A DNA stretch of 64,000 nt from positions 1,550,001-1,614,000 of the forward strand of contig JAEVLN010000013.1 of assembly GCA_018350325.1 (NCBI GenBank), read 5' to 3'. Shown here piece by piece: positions 21,490 to 31,406 of the stretch (position 1 is its first letter; each line of letters opens with the position of its first letter). This DNA comes from Globodera rostochiensis. Taxonomy: Eukaryota; Nematoda; Chromadorea; Rhabditida; Heteroderidae. The notes under the pieces were generated by a model. It was not told the DNA's origin. It was given only the letters and a program-made list of their open reading frames with translations, and did not search any database. A program made the position numbers and the translations under genes.

Positions 21490-22215
21490 TTAAGCCCAAC
21501 CTTAGGTTGGACAGTTCCAAAAATTATACACAGACTCCCGACCACTTAGTACCTTTTGGCCCTGTGGTTCAACTCATATGTCTATTTCTGATTTCTTATG
21601 GAAAAACTAAAATAATTTTTCGATAGGGTGCGTTGATGTCCAAATTACTCTCGCCGTCTAACGCTCTCTCTCTCCTTTTCATGCACTATTTCTTCGATGA
21701 AAAAAATGTTACAAAATTTGAATGGAAATGCATAATTAAAGGTTTTTTTAAGTCCAACCTTTTGGTCGGACAGTTCCAAAATTTGTCACAACAATGTGTG
21801 ACGGACCACATTAGTACTAGTGAGGCACGAGACCCAAAATTCCCCGATACTCGAGACTCGATGCCGAGACACAAAAAACCCGAGACTTTTCTCGAGTCGA
21901 TACTCGATACCGAGACTCTCGTGCAGCACTAATTAGTAGTTCCAAATTCTAGAAATAAATCAAATTGAATAACCTGTAATAACATTACGGCCATTTAAAA
22001 ATGTTACAATATTTTCCATTAGGGTTGGTACCCGCCGACTCCCCGATATGTTGACCACTTTAAGACCGTTTGGCCTTCTGTTTCACAGGACAGTAAAATT
22101 TCTGATTTTTTATGGAAAAATTAAAACAATTTTTTGATAGGGTGCGTTGATGCCAAAATTACTCTAACCGTCTGACACACTCTTCCTTTTATGCGCACTA
22201 CATTTAACATTTGGT
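21490..22215 (+). repeat. R1 repeat copies, one interrupted by a hAT-type MITE
   Basis: R1 copies at about 21500-21690, 21745-21810 (5' part) and 22060-22210. Between 21810 and 21932 the R1 sequence is broken by the element at 21818-21931. Confidence 0.8.
21818..21931. mobile_element. hAT-type MITE with CTCGAG/GATACTCGA words, nested in R1
   Basis: Ends TAGTGAGGCACGAGAC and CTCTCGTGCAGCACTA; flanks ATTAGTAC and ATTAGTAG agree at 7 of 8. A related copy in the other orientation is inserted in the R1 copy near 32940-33030. Confidence 0.75.
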
Positions 22216-22699
22216 TTTGGCATGCATAACTTTAGTTTTTATTGTTAATTTCTAAATTAATAATAAAATCAAGGCTTATTACATTTCTATCTTATTTATT
22301 GCATAATCGTCAAAAAAAAAAATGAAATTTAAATCTTTTGTTTAAAAAAAAATTATATATTTGAATGAATAAACTCCCCTACTTTACGATTTATTTCCCA
22401 AAGTAAGCATTGTAGTAATCTTATGATAACAAATATAAATCCATTTTTGTCAATTTTTTTACACATGGAAATTTGCCCATTGTAAAAAATCTTTTCAATA
22501 AATTCAATAAAATAGATTTTCCAACATTATCCATTTAAAGCGTTTCAATTCAATTTTACATTCATTCAATTCATTCATATTTCAATCAATCAAATTCATC
22601 TTCCCACAAAAAAATATATCCATAAATAATTTTGGCATTAATTGCTTTTTTTGGTGACTTTTTTTTAAAAATATTTTTAATTTTTAAATAGAAAAAACG

Positions 22700-23380
22700 A
22701 TGCCCAAATTCTTTTTGCTTCCCGCCTTCGCAATGTTTGTGCTGCTGTTGACGCTTCTGCTATCGACGGAGGTGGAGGCAATGAACTTTTCTAGTTCGGA
22801 AAAAGGGAACAATTATACAAAACTTTTTTCAACATCAACCCGAGCTGCATCGAACAGTTCGAACAGTTCAGGGAAGAACGATAATTATACAACACATTCT
22901 TCATCATCAACCCGAGCTGCATCGAACAGTTCGAACAGTTCAGGGAAGAACGATAATTATACAACACATTCTTCATCATCAACCCGAGCTGCATCGAACA
23001 GTTCGAACAGTTCAGGGAAGAACGATAATTATACAACACATTCTTCATCATCAACCCGAGCTGCATCGAACAGTTCGAACAGTTCAGGGAAGAACGATAA
23101 TTATACAACACATTCTTCATCATCAACCCGAGCTGCATCGAACAGTTCGAACAGTTCAGGGAAGAACGATAATTATACAACACATTCTTCATCATCAACC
23201 CGAGCTGCATCGAACAGTTCGAACAGTTCAGGGAAGAACGATAATTATACAAAATTTTCTTCATCATCAACCCGAGCTGCATCGAACAGTTCAGGGAAGA
23301 ACCATAATTATACAAAACTTTCTTCATCATCAACATCGAGCAGTAATAATAAAAAAAAATTTTTCCATTTAATGTCATAA
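22700..23380 (+). CDS. Secreted Asn/Ser-rich tandem-repeat glycoprotein, 226 aa
   Basis: An uninterrupted frame from an ATG that lies 9 nt after an acceptor TTTTTAAATAG. The leader MPKFFLLPAFAMFVLLLTLL ends in STEVEA, a good cleavage site. A 24-residue (72-bp) unit is then repeated about seven times with drift at the ends: RAASNSSNSSGKNDNYTTHS plus SSST. Each unit holds several Asn-x-Ser/Thr sequons (NSS, NYT), so the mature protein would be densely N-glycosylated and extended. The end is FFHLMS. The leader and upstream DNA match the locus at 8328, so one signal-peptide exon has been combined with different downstream sequences. A splice to the four-cysteine exon at 23906 is possible but not shown. 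The function is unknown; a secreted, possibly hypervariable surface or gland protein is inferred. Confidence 0.75.
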   Translation: MPKFFLLPAFAMFVLLLTLLLSTEVEAMNFSSSEKGNNYTKLFSTSTRAASNSSNSSGKNDNYTTHSSSSTRAASNSSNSSGKNDNYTTHSSSSTRAASNSSNSSGKNDNYTTHSSSSTRAASNSSNSSGKNDNYTTHSSSSTRAASNSSNSSGKNDNYTTHSSSSTRAASNSSNSSGKNDNYTKFSSSSTRAASNSSGKNHNYTKLSSSSTSSSNNKKKFFHLMS

Positions 23381-23905
23381 CATTAAAAATAGAGCCCAGA
23401 ATTTTAGGGGGGAGGAGGGGCTCAATTTTAGGAAATAGGGGGGTATTTCTGTTCAAATTGCCTCATATCGTCGTACATAATGCCGCATCAGGTGGTTCCG
23501 ACAGTAGTTGATTTTGACAATCCCAAAAAAAATGTTTCGAACTTGTTAGACATTTCGAATTTTCAACTTCTAAATGCTTTTTAGACCTGTACGTTATCCG
23601 TTTTGCTAAAAAAATGCATTTTTAGGCTTGCCTCGAAAATTACAGCTTTTTTGAATTGTTCGAATTTTTTACTTTTTCAGGGATTTTATATCATTTACGT
23701 GGGTCGAAATGCCTAAAAATACGAATTTAGACTTCTTGGAAAATTATAGAATTTTTAACAGTGGCACTGTCGAAATTCACTGTCGAAATCACTTACTGTC
23801 GGAAATCAACTACTGTCGAAATCAACTACTGTCGAAACACATGATGCCCATAATGCTGGGGGCATTGAATGCTTTTTGTAAGTTTAAAACTCCTTTTTTA
23901 AACAG
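23381..23905 (+). other. Spacer between two secreted-protein exons
   Basis: 23765-23845 is a small array of CACTGTCGAAATCA/CTACTGTCGAAATCAA. An ATG at 23841 opens MMPIMLGALNAF and then GTAAGTTT (a good donor) 12 codons on. That donor has the phase needed by the acceptor at 23906, but it would leave an intron of only about 28 nt, so it may be only a fragment of an older exon. Confidence 0.4.
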
Positions 23906-24159
23906 GCAACCAACTCACTGCTGCTGCTTCTGGTGGTGGCTGCAACTTCGGCGCCGGTTGTGCCAATAAAAGGGCGATGATGGACCAATTAATTCAAAAA
24001 TGTGCCGAGAAAAAGACAAAAGAAAAATGCGCCGACGCGTCATTTACAATTAATGGGCAAACGCACACTTGCGTATGGAACAATGCCATACGAATTCGCA
24101 GAACACTCGGACAATGTGTGCCATCCGCAGAAAGTTATGACCGCATTCAATTTTTGTAA
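23906..24159 (+). CDS. Four-cysteine secreted-protein domain, terminal exon
   Basis: After acceptor TTTTTTAAACAG the frame reads NQLTAAASGGGCNFGAGC, a short linker, then Cys-x8-Cys, ASFTINGQTHTCVWN and LGQCVPSAES, ending IQFL. It is paralogous to 8745-9028: the order NQ(P/L)xA, Cys, Cys, SFxI, TCxWN, GQCxPSAES is kept, with an additional CxxxxxC pair in the linker here. The 5' exon is not settled (see 22700 and 23841). No known domain was recognised. Confidence 0.6.
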
Positions 24160-25485
24160 ATTGAACCTAAAGATTGACAAATTATTCTTAGGGGTGCATA
24201 TTTTTCCCGTTTTTTTTCGGTAAAAAAGGGGCATTTTAACGGGAAAAAAGGCCAAAAAACAACGGAAAATGGAATTCCTTCCATCCCCAAATTCTCTTTA
24301 CATTTTGTGATGAATTGTTTGTTTTGTTGTTGGATAAAGTCAGACACGGGATATACGCTAATTCATATGCGTGACAATAAAATGCCTTTGTTTTTTTTTT
24401 GGCATTTAACAAAAATAATAAAATAAATTTTAATTGTCTTGTTCATTTATGTTTGAAAACGGATTTTAAGTTCAACCTTTCGATCAGAAAATTGCCTAAA
24501 TTTGACGCTCTCGATCTCTCCTTCTGGCGCACTATCAAAGAATAAAATGGGCCAGCACCACGATTTAGCCTCGAATTAATTTTTTTACCAATGACTATAA
24601 CTTTTGACAATTTATGGATTAAAATTGCCATGAATTTACAGGACACATTTTCAATTTTTTGAGAGTGTCCAATTACTCTCGCCGCCTAACGCCCTCCTCT
24701 CTCTTCTTTTTACGCACTATTTAGTCGAAGGATAAAATGTTAGACAAATTTAAATGAAACTGATGATAGTGAATTTAAACCGATTTTTTAAGACTTGTGC
24801 ATCAACCCATCCCGAAATTTCTGATTTCTTATGAAAAAACTAAAACAATTTTTCGATAGGGTGCGTTGATGTCCAATTACTCTCGCCATCTGACGCTCTC
24901 TCTCTCTCTCTCCTTTTCGCGCACTATTTCTTCAAGAATAAAAATGTTCCAAATTTATATGATTTTAACATTTATAGAATTCATTGTAGCGCTCCTCATT
25001 TTAGCAATTTGAAAATTAAAACTAAATTTTTAATTTTATGTATCAATGTCACCCGGATTTACATTTTGTTCATCCTCTTCAACCCGACGATGTGAATTTC
25101 AGGTCCAGTTTTGGGCAGTTTTTCCGTTTATCGTTAAAAAAATGTTTTCGTTTTTTTTCAAAAAGATTTCCGACCCTGGCGAGTATTAGCCAAAAGAATG
25201 GTACAGAGAATAAAGAGAATGACTGTTGAATAAGAAAGCAAACCAGTTTTGATTTATTCTTCTCAGACTTTTCTAAAATTGAATTCAAAATCTCTGTTTC
25301 AATATATTTGAATAATTTTTCTAATTTTTCCAAAAATCAATTTGGCCTCAAAATCATTCAAAAAGCACGATTTACACCATTACTGCTTCCCTTTTTGTTG
25401 TAATTTTAGGGGTTTTGAATGATCGGCGGCGGTATTCGGGAAAATATAACAAATCGTACAGAAACATTTATTCGACGGAAATTGT
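24160..25485. repeat. R1 copies and a partial copy of the NHR gene end
   Basis: R1 fragments lie at 24468-24535, 24660-24740 and 24790-24960. 25040-25095 (TATCAATGTCACCCGGATTT, TTCATCCTCTTCAACCCGAC) is a second copy of the end of the nuclear receptor's last exon (25548-25600), without the rest of the exon. Nothing else coding was seen. Confidence 0.7.
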
Positions 25486-28400
25486 TTAGAAAACTTGAGG
25501 AATGCTAGTGATCAGTTTTGTATATGTATATAAAGCTAATGTTTTCGTATCAATGTCACCCGGATTTACATTTTCTTCATCCTCTGCAACCCGACGATCA
25601 GAAAGTTTGACGAGCAAACCATGGCATAATTGACTATAAAGCTTATCGGCGAGTTCGGCACGTCCATCAAAGGTCATCAGGACGGAGATAAACACAGCGA
25701 TCTCCTCCCAATGAAGTGCCATGTCAGAGAAGCAATGGCGAACTCGGCGCAGCTGCTCCGCATGAAGTTCAAGACGTTTGGGTCGGTGATGGTCATCGCC
25801 GGCATTCAGAAGTACAGTTAGCACAGTCTGCAGAGATAATAATCCAATCGTCAGGCGAAGAATGCAAATTGGCTAGGGCTGCTCGAGACTTGAAATTTAC
25901 CGAGACTTGAGAGTCGAGGACCCCGAGACTCAAGACCGAGATCCAAAAAACCGAAAATTTCTCGGTTTGAGACTTTTTTTTTTAAAAAAATTTAAATTTT
26001 AGGTTCAAAAAAATTCGGTTGAAAAATTTTTGCAATTTTATTAGGGGGTTTTGGAGGGGGCCAGCGGAGCCGACAGACGCCGCCGGTAAAAATTTTTTTT
26101 CAAAAAAGTCAATTTTTGAGTTTATTCCATTTTTGTTAATATATCTTTAAAAAATGCAAATTTTTTATTTGCGAATTCTCGAGTCGTGACTCTCGAGCAG
26201 CCCCCTACAAAAGACACCGAGACTAAAACCCCGAGATCTAAAGAAACCGAGAAATTTCTCGAGTCGTGACTCTCGAGCAGCCCCCTACAAAAGACACCGA
26301 GACTAAAACCCCGAGACCTAAAGAAACCGAGAAATTTCTCGAGTCGAGACTCTCGAGCAGCCCCCTACAAAAGACACTCATTGTACCAACCCAAATAGCA
26401 GTGACTTTGTTTTTGTTGAGCATTATCTCCTTGTTAAGCACAGAAAACGCGGGGATTGCTTCAACGAAGACTTGACAACGACGACGGGCTTCAGCAAAGT
26501 TGTCGGGAATGTGAATGAGCTGAGCGGATTTGCTGCTGCTGTCTTCTCGGACGGGCACAAGGAATGAACCCTGATAGTGAGGGCATGGATTGGGTACGTT
26601 TTGCCATATGGAATAGAGCATGGACCGATCGGGATTCTCGGTCGGAATGATTTTTTTCGAGATTCTTGATTGAAGAAAGCGAGATTTTTTCTAGATTCTC
26701 GATCGAAATGATTTTTTCGAGATTCGAAATCTTGAAATAATTTTTTCGAGATTTTTGATCGAAAGAAATTTTGGTTGACCGAGATTCTCGATCGAAATGA
26801 TTTTGATTCTTGATCGAAATCTTAAAGTCGAGATTCTCGATCAAAATCTCGATCACTCCTCAAGTCTGGGCTCTAATAAATAATGAATGGGTCGGTCACG
26901 CACCTTAAACGCCTGCACGACGGCGTTGACAAGTTCCACGGCTTGACGAGTGCGCTCCAGGCCAAAGTCCATTTGTTCACAATCGCTTTTCCTCTTCCGA
27001 TTCTTCTCCAGTCGAACGTGCGTTTGCTGCATTCCCATTCTAACACATCTGAAATGAGTGATCAAATCAATTAATTGCCAATTCAATCAATCACCCGATC
27101 CGATCGGGTCGACAGTGTCAACTTACTTCTCTAACCGGCACTTCTGACACCGATTCCGCGACATCCGATCAACCGGACATTGATTGTTTTTGGCACATTC
27201 ATAGTGCTGCCCTGATTGAACGGAGCGTCGAAAAAATCCCTTAAAATTGAACAAATTGCGCTCTCTGCTTCAACGAACGACAACACTGTGTTGTTGTTAA
27301 TCACCTTGCATCCTTCGCAACTTTGTACCTAAACTCATCAAAATTTTTTTGTTAGCTGAAATTTGCCGTGATTCCATCGGCACCAGGGATGGACGGGATC
27401 ACGGATCATGCCAATCAGGGCCTTTTTGGGGGATCCGTGATCACGGATCATGCCAAGCACGCCTTTTTGGGGGATCCGTGATCACGGATCATGCCAATCA
27501 CGGCCTTTTTGGGGGATCCGTGATCACGGATCATGCCAATCACGGCCTTTTTGGGGGGTCCGTGATCACGGATTTGTTTTTTTTCGATCACGTCCATCCC
27601 TGATCGGCACAGACCCCGTAATGGTGTCCACTCGCCCGGTCGCCGCAGACGACGCAACACTCGCTTTGCTGCTGTTGACGCTGCTGTTGTTGTTGTTGGT
27701 GGAGAAGCGCAAGAAATGCGGCCGGGTTCGACGAGGACAACAGCAGAGGGTGGAGCATGCCGTGGGAGGAGGGCACTTGTGTGCCGGGGGGTGGGAACGC
27801 GAACGGCGGGAGAGTGCCGTAGGCGGACGAAGCAGGACGAGGGGGACCAAACACTCCCGGCGGCGGAAGCGGAAGGTTATTATGGTAAGGCAAAAGATTG
27901 CCGGAGGGATGTACAGGTTGCTGTTGATGTTGAAGGTGATGATAGTAAGACGGAAAGGAGGAATACATCGGGGGACGGAAGGCACTGGACGGATGATGCC
28001 CGAACATTGAAGCATTTGCCGACGAATGGTTTCCGAATGGCATTGTGGGCAGCGGTTGTTGTGGCTGAAACGGCACTCGATGTTGTTGTGCCTTTGATTG
28101 GACTTGGCACTTGTTTCGAACTTCTTCTGACGGAAGCTGTGATGATCCCGTCGATGAACTTGCTGCTGCTGCTGATGGAATTCGATTGCTGTTGTTGGTT
28201 GAGCAAGACGAAGAACTTTCTTTCTGATCATAACGCAATTGTTGTGCTGCTGTTTGCACTCGCAAAATGGTGGAAACTGAAGTTGAGAGAATATTTTAAA
28301 GCACTGATCAATCAATAATGGTTGGTGATCAATGGGAATTGGTGATCAAAGCGGACAACCTGAAAATGAGTTGGACCGGGAAGGCAACGAATGGGTGGGC

Positions 28401-28609
28401 GACACGGTCATCGGCGTGTGTCCGGGAGACAACGAACTGGTCTCGTTGCCGGAATCTGCTGACTGCTCTTCCCCCGCCATTTTGTGAGAAGAGGGGGCGG
28501 CGGCAGCGGCGGCACTGCTGCTGTCGTTGTTCTGCTTTAATTGATTTGCCGGAGGCGCTTGTATCACGGCACGGCTTTGGAACATTTTGGCCCACACGGA
28601 TGGATCCAT
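25486..28609 (-). CDS. Nuclear hormone receptor, 7 exons, ~571 aa
   Basis: Ligand-regulated transcription factor. Exons on the minus strand: 28609-28360, 28276-27615, 27328-27305, 27239-27127, 27048-26904, 26570-26391, 25827-25486; all phases close (1716 nt). Exons 1-2 code a long Ser/Pro/Gln/His-rich A/B region. The C4 zinc-finger domain starts [15 protein letters not shown], continues in a 24-nt microexon VQSCEGCK (P-box CEGCKG), then GFFRRSV with four more finger cysteines and [20 protein letters not shown] hinge follows, then ligand-binding helices ([11 protein letters not shown]; later [20 protein letters not shown]). It looks like an NR1-type receptor; the orthologue was not assigned. 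The region between AIW (exon 6) and TVLTVLL (exon 7) is short, so a helix-coding exon may be lost in the transposon-filled intron. The start could also be an ATG at 28777. Confidence 0.88.
25870..26385. mobile_element. CTCGAG-word element cluster in NHR intron 6
   Basis: It starts TAGGGCTGCTCGAGAC and contains ends CTCTCGAGCAGCCCCCTA three times, the last two as ~85-bp tandem units (AAAGACACCGAGACTAAAAC, CCCGAGAAATTTCTCGAGTC). It also holds GGCCAGCGGAGCCGACAGA, a variant of the recurrent GCGGTGCCGATAGG motif. Together these fill nearly the whole intron between two ligand-binding-domain exons. Confidence 0.75.
26614..26875. mobile_element. TCTCGATCGAAA-word element in NHR intron 5
   Basis: It runs from TAGAGCATGGACCGATCGG to CCTCAAGTCTGGGCTCTA, filled with GATTCTCGATCGAAATGATT repeats. 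The right end is of the TCCGGGCTCTA type seen at 32206 and 35971. Flanks match poorly, so the left boundary is tentative. Confidence 0.6.
27384..27602. mobile_element. hAT-type MITE 12 bp from an NHR splice donor
   Basis: Ends CAGGGATGGACGGGATCACG and CGATCACGTCCATCCCTG, with a perfect 8-bp duplication ATCGGCAC (27376-27383 and 27603-27610). The inside is four tandem GGGGGATCCGTGATCACGGA units. It lies at the start of intron 2 of the receptor, so that the target duplication overlaps the donor region. Confidence 0.95.
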
Positions 28610-28838
28610 CGGAAATTGGGGGCAATTAGGCGATGAGGATGTTGGTAAAATGAGGGGGAGGGGAGATGGTTCAAGGGAGGAGAGGAGAGATGAATGGTGG
28701 CACTTATGGGCACACAATTTGTTGAGGGTTGGCACATTTCGGAATGAAATGCCGGAAGGGACAACAACCACCATCATCGTCCATGACACGCTGAACACTT
28801 AAATCGGAGAAGAGCTTTTGGAATAAGAAGGACTGAAC

Positions 28839-29094
28839 TAGGGTTGGTCTTTGACTCCTCGGGGGCGAGAAAGGTCGGGGACAAAAACCCCGACTAAAAA
28901 AATCGGGGTTCGGGGTTTTCACAGCAAAAACCCCTAAAAATTCAAAAAACTAGAGGACGAAACCCCCGAAAAAAGTCGGAGTTCGGGGTCAGCGACCAAC
29001 TACCTTAAAAAGAAAAAATTCAAAAAACTCGGGGTCGGGGACGAAACCCCCGACCAAAAAAAGTCGGGGGTTCGTAATCGGGGACCAACCAGTA
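28839..29094. mobile_element. hAT-type MITE, TIR TAGGGTTGGTC, upstream of NHR
   Basis: Left end TAGGGTTGGTC, right end GACCAACCAGTA, perfect 8-bp duplication GACTGAAC (28831-28838, 29095-29102). The inside is GTCGGGG/CCCCGAC words. The same family is at 33592 and 16775. Confidence 0.93.
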
Positions 29095-29102
29095 GACTGA
29101 AC

Positions 29103-30423
29103 AGTAAGAGTGACGACATTGAGTGTTTGTTGGGCGGGCATTTGGGAGATGGGGGCGTAATCTGCCCATCTGATAGCGAGGGCATGCCCTTTCGGGGAAA
29201 TGATTTTGGGGTCATCCCCCCGCAGGGCAGAAAGAACCCCTGAGGGGAGGAGGTGAGGACAATTGTTGTTGTGGTCACCAACCAAAGCGAGCGAGTGGCG
29301 TCGCCCCGGGCGTGGAGTTGTTTTTCGGTCGGCAGAGGCCGTTCCTCACAATTTTACCTGCCATGCCGAGTTATTCCCCCCCCCACCCTCCACCCTCCAC
29401 CCTCCGCTTCGGTTGAACTTCCCCCGAAGGCCGTCGTCGTCGTCCATCATCGTCCGTCCTCCCATTGACCTGACCTCAGCGAATCGGCCGGCGCACAGTT
29501 ACGTAATTCCCCCTCCCCTCCCCCCCCTCCCCCCCCCCCGGGGAATTTGCCTTGCCCCCCCCCGGGGGGAATTTGCCTCGTTTCCCCTCCGGGGATTGTT
29601 TACGAGAGCGCAGTGTAAATGAGTGAAAATGACGCCATCGAGCAACAGCGGGGAACGAACAGTGACTGCTGAGATCGTGAAAATTAAATTGATTAATATT
29701 TTTAAAATGAACGTAACAATTATTGCAATTTCTTGAATAAGAAACTCGTGCACTTTTAAATGGGTACCGACATTTCGTCTACCGTCATTTCGTCTACGCG
29801 ACATTTCGTCTACTAAGCAAAAATTCGACATTTAATCTAAGAAAAAGCTCATGCAATACTTACCGACTTAAACAAGCAAAAAGCAAAGAGCATAATTTTA
29901 TTCATAATTTGTGAAAAAAAATGCATTTTTCTGAACAATTTAGGCGTTAGCACGAATATATATTCTTCCTAAAAGTTATTCGTTTTTCTTTTAGAATCAA
30001 AACCTAACATTTGTATTCTGCTGGTAAAAATATGTAGAAAAACATTTTGTTAGAAAGAGAAAGAACTGTTTTTATGATTTTTTGTAAATAATTTTAAAAC
30101 AAGAAATTCTTTTTTTAATTTTGATGCTACTCTTAGGCTTGAAAAAGTCTCAAAATTTAACGCCTAAATTAGGTGAAGAAATTTTTTAAAAATGTCGAAA
30201 TATGCACAAAATTTCAAAAAAGTCTGCCCGTCCCGCACTTTTTTGAAATTCCCGTAAACCATAATTCTCTCTTCCAACAATTTTTCTCACAATTCGGGCT
30301 CGGAAATAAGGAAATTATAACTTCGGAAAATTGTGATCGGTTGGACTTAAAAAGCGTTGTAGAAAAAAATTTGCAATTTCATTTTTATTGTAATGTTTTA
30401 CTCTTCGAAGAAATAGTACTCTA
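29103..30423. other. 5' region of NHR and AT-rich spacer, no gene seen
   Basis: 29100-29620 is GC-rich with runs of C (CCCCTCCCCTCCCCCCC, twice GGGGAATTTGCCT) and could be promoter or 5'UTR of the receptor. 29765-29815 repeats GACATTTCGTCTAC three times, a small mobile-element end. 29820-30420 is AT-rich without exons. Confidence 0.5.
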
Positions 30424-31406
30424 AAGGAGAGAGAGAGCGTCAGACGGTGAGAGTAATTTGGACATCAACGCACCCTATCGAAAAATTGTTTTACTTTTTC
30501 TATAAGCAATCAGCAATTGTACTGTGCCTTGAACCACAAGGCCGATAATTGGTTAGGGGTTCTTTGTGTGGAATTTTTGGAACTGTCCGGCTGAAGGGTT
30601 GGACTTAATTAAGTTCAATGCTTATGTTTCCTTTATACAACAATAGTCTTTCCTAATTGCAAAAAGTCATTTTAACATTTCACATAAACAATTAGTTTTT
30701 TTACACATTGGACTAATTTTTAAGTCGAATTGGACAAGTTTCTTAACGAAATCGTCAGAATTTTCATTTTTTCTTCTCACCGCGCCTATCGGTACCGCTG
30801 GTCCCCTCCCCTTCAAAACCCCCCTAAGAAAAACAGCTGAATTTTCCGAGCTTTTTAACCAAAACAAAAATTTTTTTTTTCTAATAAAGATGTTCTCGGC
30901 AGGAGAAGTCACGGGTTTTTTGGGTCTCGAGTTTAAACTCGAGAAAAAATTAGGCTTTTTACTAATACAAAGAATTTTATTAAATTAACAGCGAATTTTA
31001 TGCCTGTCCCTAACTTGGCTTAACCTGGCCCGACAGAAATTAGTATATTTTATTAATAATTACATAAAATTGAGACGAATTTGCAGTTGGAAGACATTTT
31101 ATTTATTATTACTAATATTAAAAGTCAACAATTTTATTACATAATTTATTTGCTTACTAATATAATCAGCTAAAACGGCTTAAAATGGGCATTCGTCCGC
31201 ACAAAGATTAAAATAATTAATGTAAAATTGGCCAATTTCATAAAATGTGCTGACTAATGGCACTTTTTCAAATCGTCACCAAATAAATTAGTAAACAAAA
31301 AATATTAATATAAAATGGGGCGCATTTTTGCATTTTGTTCATTGAAAGACAGCGACTACTAATTAATTCCTTTTTAATTTCAATTAATCTTAAATTGTTT
31401 AACAAA

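Noticed and set aside
27450..28318. Plus-strand frames opposite the nuclear receptor
   Set aside because: They mirror the Gln/Pro-rich exon 2 of the receptor, whose minus-strand reading contains the zinc finger and closes all exon phases.
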